35,406 nucleotides of DNA from Gemmatimonadaceae bacterium. Lineage in GTDB: Bacteria > Gemmatimonadota > Gemmatimonadetes > Gemmatimonadales > Gemmatimonadaceae. The notes beneath the pieces were generated by a model, which did not search any database, was not told the DNA's origin, and saw only the letters and a list, made by a program, of their open reading frames with translations. The position numbers were made by a program, and so were the translations under genes. The stretch lies in assembly GCA_014379355.1 (NCBI GenBank), contig JACMLX010000002.1, positions 1 to 35,406 of the forward strand, written 5' to 3'. Of this stretch, positions 32,826-35,406 are shown in pieces. The stretch's first letter is position 1; every line of letters begins with the position of its first letter.

Positions 32826-34112
32826 TCAGGCGTGCGCTGGCATCGCGGCGTTGGCCGCCGGCTTGACCTTGAACAGCGCCGCAAAAATCAGCAGCACACC
32901 GAGCGCACCCATCGCCGGCACGAACCAGATCTTCGCCCAGTCGTGCGTCACCGCGCCACCCGGGGTGGCCGATGCAATGACATTCGCATCGACGACGAGG
33001 CCCGACAGCTTGGAGCCGATCAGCTGTCCGGCACCGAGTGTCACCAGCGCGATGAACCCCTGCGCCGCAGCGCGGATCCGGATATCAGCCTGCTGGTCCA
33101 CGTAGATCTGTCCGGTGACGAAGAAGAAGTCGTAGCACACGCCGTGCACGAGCAGCGCGAGGTACAGCATCCACATGCCGCTGCCGGCGTTCCCGTACGC
33201 GAACAACAGGTAACGGAACGTCCACGTCGCCATGCCGATGAGCAGCAATTTCTTGATGCCGAGGCGCGCGAAGAAGAAGGGCATCAGCAGCATGAAGCCG
33301 ATTTCCGACATCTGGCCGATCGTCATCTTGGCGGCCGCGTTCTGCACACCGATCTCGTTCAGGAACGGGTTCGCGAACGCATAGTAGAACTGCAGCGGGA
33401 TACAGAGCAGGAAGGAGCCGAGCACGAACACGGCGAAGGAACGGTCCTTCATCAGCGCCAGCGCGTCGAGGCCGAGCACGTCGCGCACCGAGAGCTTCTT
33501 GCCGGCGTTGTGCGGCGGCGTATGCGGGAGCGTCAGGCAGAAGAGCCCCATCACCAGCGACGCACCAGCGCCGAGCAACAACGGGACTGCCGTCTTCTCC
33601 GCGCTGACCAGCACGGCCTCACCCGCCACCGACTGTTCGGGAAGAAAGCCGATCGCCCAGCCAGCCGCGATGAAGCCGATCGTCCCGAGCACACGAATGC
33701 GCGGAAATTCCGTCGCCGGATCGGACATGTGGTCGAACGCGAGCGCGTTCGTCAGTGCGAGCGTCGGCATGTAGCACAACACGTAGAGCAGGAACAGCGG
33801 CCAGAATCCGTCGAAGGCGGGCTGCGTCGCGGCGAAGTACAGCAATCCCGCGCCGGCCACATGCAGGAATGCGAGCACCTTCTCGGTGGAGAAGAAGCGA
33901 TCAGCGATCATGCCGACCAGAAAGGGCGAGACGATCGCGGCGATCGCCGGCAGCGAGTAGGCCGTGCCGATGTCACTGCCACTCGCCTTCAGGGCATTAC
34001 CGAGGAATGTGCCGAGCGTGACCAGCCATGATCCGTAGATGAAGTATTGAATGAACATCATCGCCGACAGTCGGACGCGAATTGAGCTGCTGCCAGCGGC
34101 GGCGGTGGTCAT
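32826..34112 (-). CDS. MFS transporter, nucleoside:H+ symporter (NupG/XapB) family
   Basis: This is a 428-residue inner-membrane transporter with about 12 membrane helices. It shows the family's N-terminal pattern RVRLSAMMFIQYFIYGSWLVTLGTFL, then GTAYSLPAIAAIVSPFLVGMIADRFFSTEKVLAFLH (split over residues 49-84). FPRIRVLGTIGFIAAGW follows, and in the second half HGVCYDFFFVTGQIYVD. E. coli NupG and XapB move nucleosides, but relatives next to DUF1080 and Gfo/Idh/MocA genes, as here, are better candidates for sugar or keto-sugar uptake. Its ATG overlaps the DUF1080 stop (ATGA), so translation is coupled. Confidence 0.9.
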   Translation of the reverse strand: MTTAAAGSSSIRVRLSAMMFIQYFIYGSWLVTLGTFLGNALKASGSDIGTAYSLPAIAAIVSPFLVGMIADRFFSTEKVLAFLHVAGAGLLYFAATQPAFDGFWPLFLLYVLCYMPTLALTNALAFDHMSDPATEFPRIRVLGTIGFIAAGWAIGFLPEQSVAGEAVLVSAEKTAVPLLLGAGASLVMGLFCLTLPHTPPHNAGKKLSVRDVLGLDALALMKDRSFAVFVLGSFLLCIPLQFYYAFANPFLNEIGVQNAAAKMTIGQMSEIGFMLLMPFFFARLGIKKLLLIGMATWTFRYLLFAYGNAGSGMWMLYLALLVHGVCYDFFFVTGQIYVDQQADIRIRAAAQGFIALVTLGAGQLIGSKLSGLVVDANVIASATPGGAVTHDWAKIWFVPAMGALGVLLIFAALFKVKPAANAAMPAHA

Positions 34113-34870
34113 GGCAGTTCCCGGATGCGCATCCCGCGGATGCTGAGCTGTCCAGGGTGATCGCCCTGGATCGAAAGGAAGCCTCGGCGCGCGAGACCAT
34201 AATTGGCGAATTCACCGAACTTGGTGGCCTTCACCTTCGCCATCCATTCCGGGCTGCTGAGCTGGTACTGCACGACCTGCTGTCCGTTGAGCCAATGCTC
34301 GACGAAGTTGCCCGCGACGACGATGCGCGCACTGTTCCACTCGTCGAGTGGCCTGGTGACTTCTGCCGGTGGCGCATAGACACCGTATGCGGCGCCCGAC
34401 GCGAGCAGGAGATTCTCACCCTTCGGATCCATCGACTTGTCGCGCAGCTGGTATTCCGGCCCGCTCCAATACGGCTTGTCGTATTCCTCCGTGACGCGAT
34501 AGAACACGCCGGCATTGCCGACCTTGCCGATCTTCCAGTCGAACTCGAGTTCGAAGTTCGCGTACTGCGCGCGGGACTCGAGATCCGTGACCAGGCCGTC
34601 CTTCGAGATCATGCTGTCCGTGACGATCCAGCCGGTCGGCATCGCGTCACCCTTCCACGCGCGCCACTGCGTCATCGTCGCGTCGATGAGCGACGTCCAT
34701 TGCACCGTCGAGGCCACGGGGAGGTCACCTTTCGTCGTCTGCGGCGCGGCGGCGGCCGCGACGGTCGCGGCCGAGGAATCACCCGTCGCGCCTGATTTCG
34801 TCTCGCCACTGCAGGCCACGAGCGTCGCGGTGGATGTGATGAGTGCGGAGATGCCACTGATGCGGCGCAT
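34109..34870 (-). CDS. DUF1080 (3-keto-disaccharide hydrolase) lipoprotein
   Basis: This is a 253-residue protein with a lipobox ending at Cys20 (TATLVAC), followed by a Ser/Ala-rich tether, so it is anchored in the periplasm or outer membrane. The DUF1080/LamG-like beta-jelly-roll follows: WTSLIDATMTQWRAWKG, GWIVTDSMISKDG, FELEFDWKIGKVGNAGVFYRV, GPEYQLRDK, EWNSARIVVAGNFVEHWLNGQQVV, and the C-terminal GFLSIQGDHPGQLSIRGMRIREL. Characterised members split 3-keto-disaccharides or 3-keto-glycosides. The ATG at 34870 overlaps the oxidoreductase stop (TGATG), so I prefer it to GTG 34882. It sits between an oxidoreductase and a transporter, which fits 3-keto-sugar use. Confidence 0.92.
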   Translation of the reverse strand: MRRISGISALITSTATLVACSGETKSGATGDSSAATVAAAAAPQTTKGDLPVASTVQWTSLIDATMTQWRAWKGDAMPTGWIVTDSMISKDGLVTDLESRAQYANFELEFDWKIGKVGNAGVFYRVTEEYDKPYWSGPEYQLRDKSMDPKGENLLLASGAAYGVYAPPAEVTRPLDEWNSARIVVAGNFVEHWLNGQQVVQYQLSSPEWMAKVKATKFGEFANYGLARRGFLSIQGDHPGQLSIRGMRIRELP

Positions 34871-35406
34871 CAACGCTGCCACTCGTATCGGGACACTGCC
34901 GACGTGAAGGTGTCGAGATTCTCGCCGGGAAAGTCGACGGTGCGACCCTGTTCGGCACTCTGGTAGGCAGTCATCAGCATCTTCACGACATCAAGTCCAT
35001 CGGCAAAAGTGAGGCGTGGCTCCTCGAGTCCGAGGAACACACGTGCAAAATGACGATCTTCGGCTTCGTAGCCATAGGCCACCGGCTCGGCGGGCACGAC
35101 CGGCATGCCACCGGTTTCCGCCTGCTGCTTTTCAATCAGGTCTTCGCCGACGCTGCCGCGCACCTCGCGCGAGAAAAACAGGTTCAGTCCCGAGTCGAGC
35201 GAATTCCACTTCATCGAGTATTCCGGGCCCAGCAACTCGGCCGACAACCGCAAGCCCGGCCCGACGAAACTCCACGACGTCGTCGCTTCGCCAAGCACGG
35301 TGTATCCGTCGTTCGTCCGGAACTCGACATGCATGCTCGCAAAATCTTCCGACGGCGTCTTCGTGTAGTCGATCGGGACCTTCATCTCGTCGCGCAGCAC
35401 ACTCGC
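34870..35406 (-). CDS. Gfo/Idh/MocA family oxidoreductase, C-terminal part (5' end outside window)
   Basis: Only the last 178 residues are present; the gene continues beyond base 35406. The visible part is the alpha/beta C-terminal domain of a Gfo/Idh/MocA dehydrogenase. It has SMHVEFRTNDGYTVLGEATTSWSFVG, LSAELLGPEYSMKW, FFSREVRG, then the closing helix pattern GYEAEDRHFARVFLGLEEPRLTFADGLDVVKMLMTAYQSAEQGRTVDFP (split over residues 110-160). The NAD-binding half cannot be seen. Its stop overlaps the DUF1080 start (TGATG). A sugar 3-dehydrogenase or inositol-type dehydrogenase would fit the neighbours. No internal start is proposed because the frame is open to the window edge. Confidence 0.88.
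   Translation of the reverse strand, partial: ASVLRDEMKVPIDYTKTPSEDFASMHVEFRTNDGYTVLGEATTSWSFVGPGLRLSAELLGPEYSMKWNSLDSGLNLFFSREVRGSVGEDLIEKQQAETGGMPVVPAEPVAYGYEAEDRHFARVFLGLEEPRLTFADGLDVVKMLMTAYQSAEQGRTVDFPGENLDTFTSAVSRYEWQR

Overview
The window is a very GC-rich, gene-dense bacterial chromosome segment. It carries a heptose epimerase (LPS core), lipoprotein and Tat signals, YCF48/DUF2911/DUF1080 secreted proteins, and many short operons with ATGA or GTGA overlaps. This fits a Gram-negative soil or water bacterium, and the overall style is most like Gemmatimonadota. That placement is an inference from gene content; there is no rRNA or tRNA here to settle it.

Left part (1-4140, minus strand): the 5' part of dnaX, preceded by an SRP 4.5S-type RNA gene (ffs). 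Next come a 240-bp inverted-repeat element and a three-gene unit of cupin, YihY/BrkB membrane protein and low-specificity threonine aldolase. Region 4313-8561 (plus strand): a zinc alcohol dehydrogenase, a DoxX-like membrane protein, a thioredoxin-like lipoprotein, a TerB/DUF697 protein and a coiled-coil membrane protein ending in zinc ribbons.

Middle part (8599-21833, minus strand): a YtxH protein, then a central-carbon block. This block holds a long class II aldolase-family protein overlapping a degenerate histidine kinase and a sigma54-type response regulator. It continues with pgi, a GNAT acetyltransferase, a PhnP-like metallo-hydrolase, pyk, a small membrane protein, a penicillin-acylase-type hydrolase, transaldolase and a DUF2911 protein. 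Aldolase, Pgi, Pyk and Tal together cover upper and lower glycolysis and the non-oxidative pentose phosphate route.

Right part (21967-35406): a GT2 glycosyltransferase coupled to the fluoride channel gene crcB, then a small accessory patch. In that patch an unrecognised HExxH protein is bracketed by two related repeats whose ends are inverted repeats. Beyond it are an alkylglycerol-monooxygenase-like hydroxylase, a Tat-exported DUF411 protein, a NamZ-type muramidase (DUF1343), hldD, a uracil-DNA-glycosylase-family protein, a DUF4097 protein, a 53-residue glycine-rich membrane ORF and a YCF48-type protein. The window ends in a tightly overlapped sugar unit: Gfo/Idh/MocA oxidoreductase, DUF1080 hydrolase and nucleoside/H+ symporter-type MFS transporter.

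Most of the window is ordinary housekeeping sequence. The parts most worth a second look are the repeat-bracketed HExxH gene, the aldolase/pseudo-kinase/sigma54-activator unit, the AGMO-like hydroxylase and the TerB-DUF697/zinc-ribbon membrane pair.
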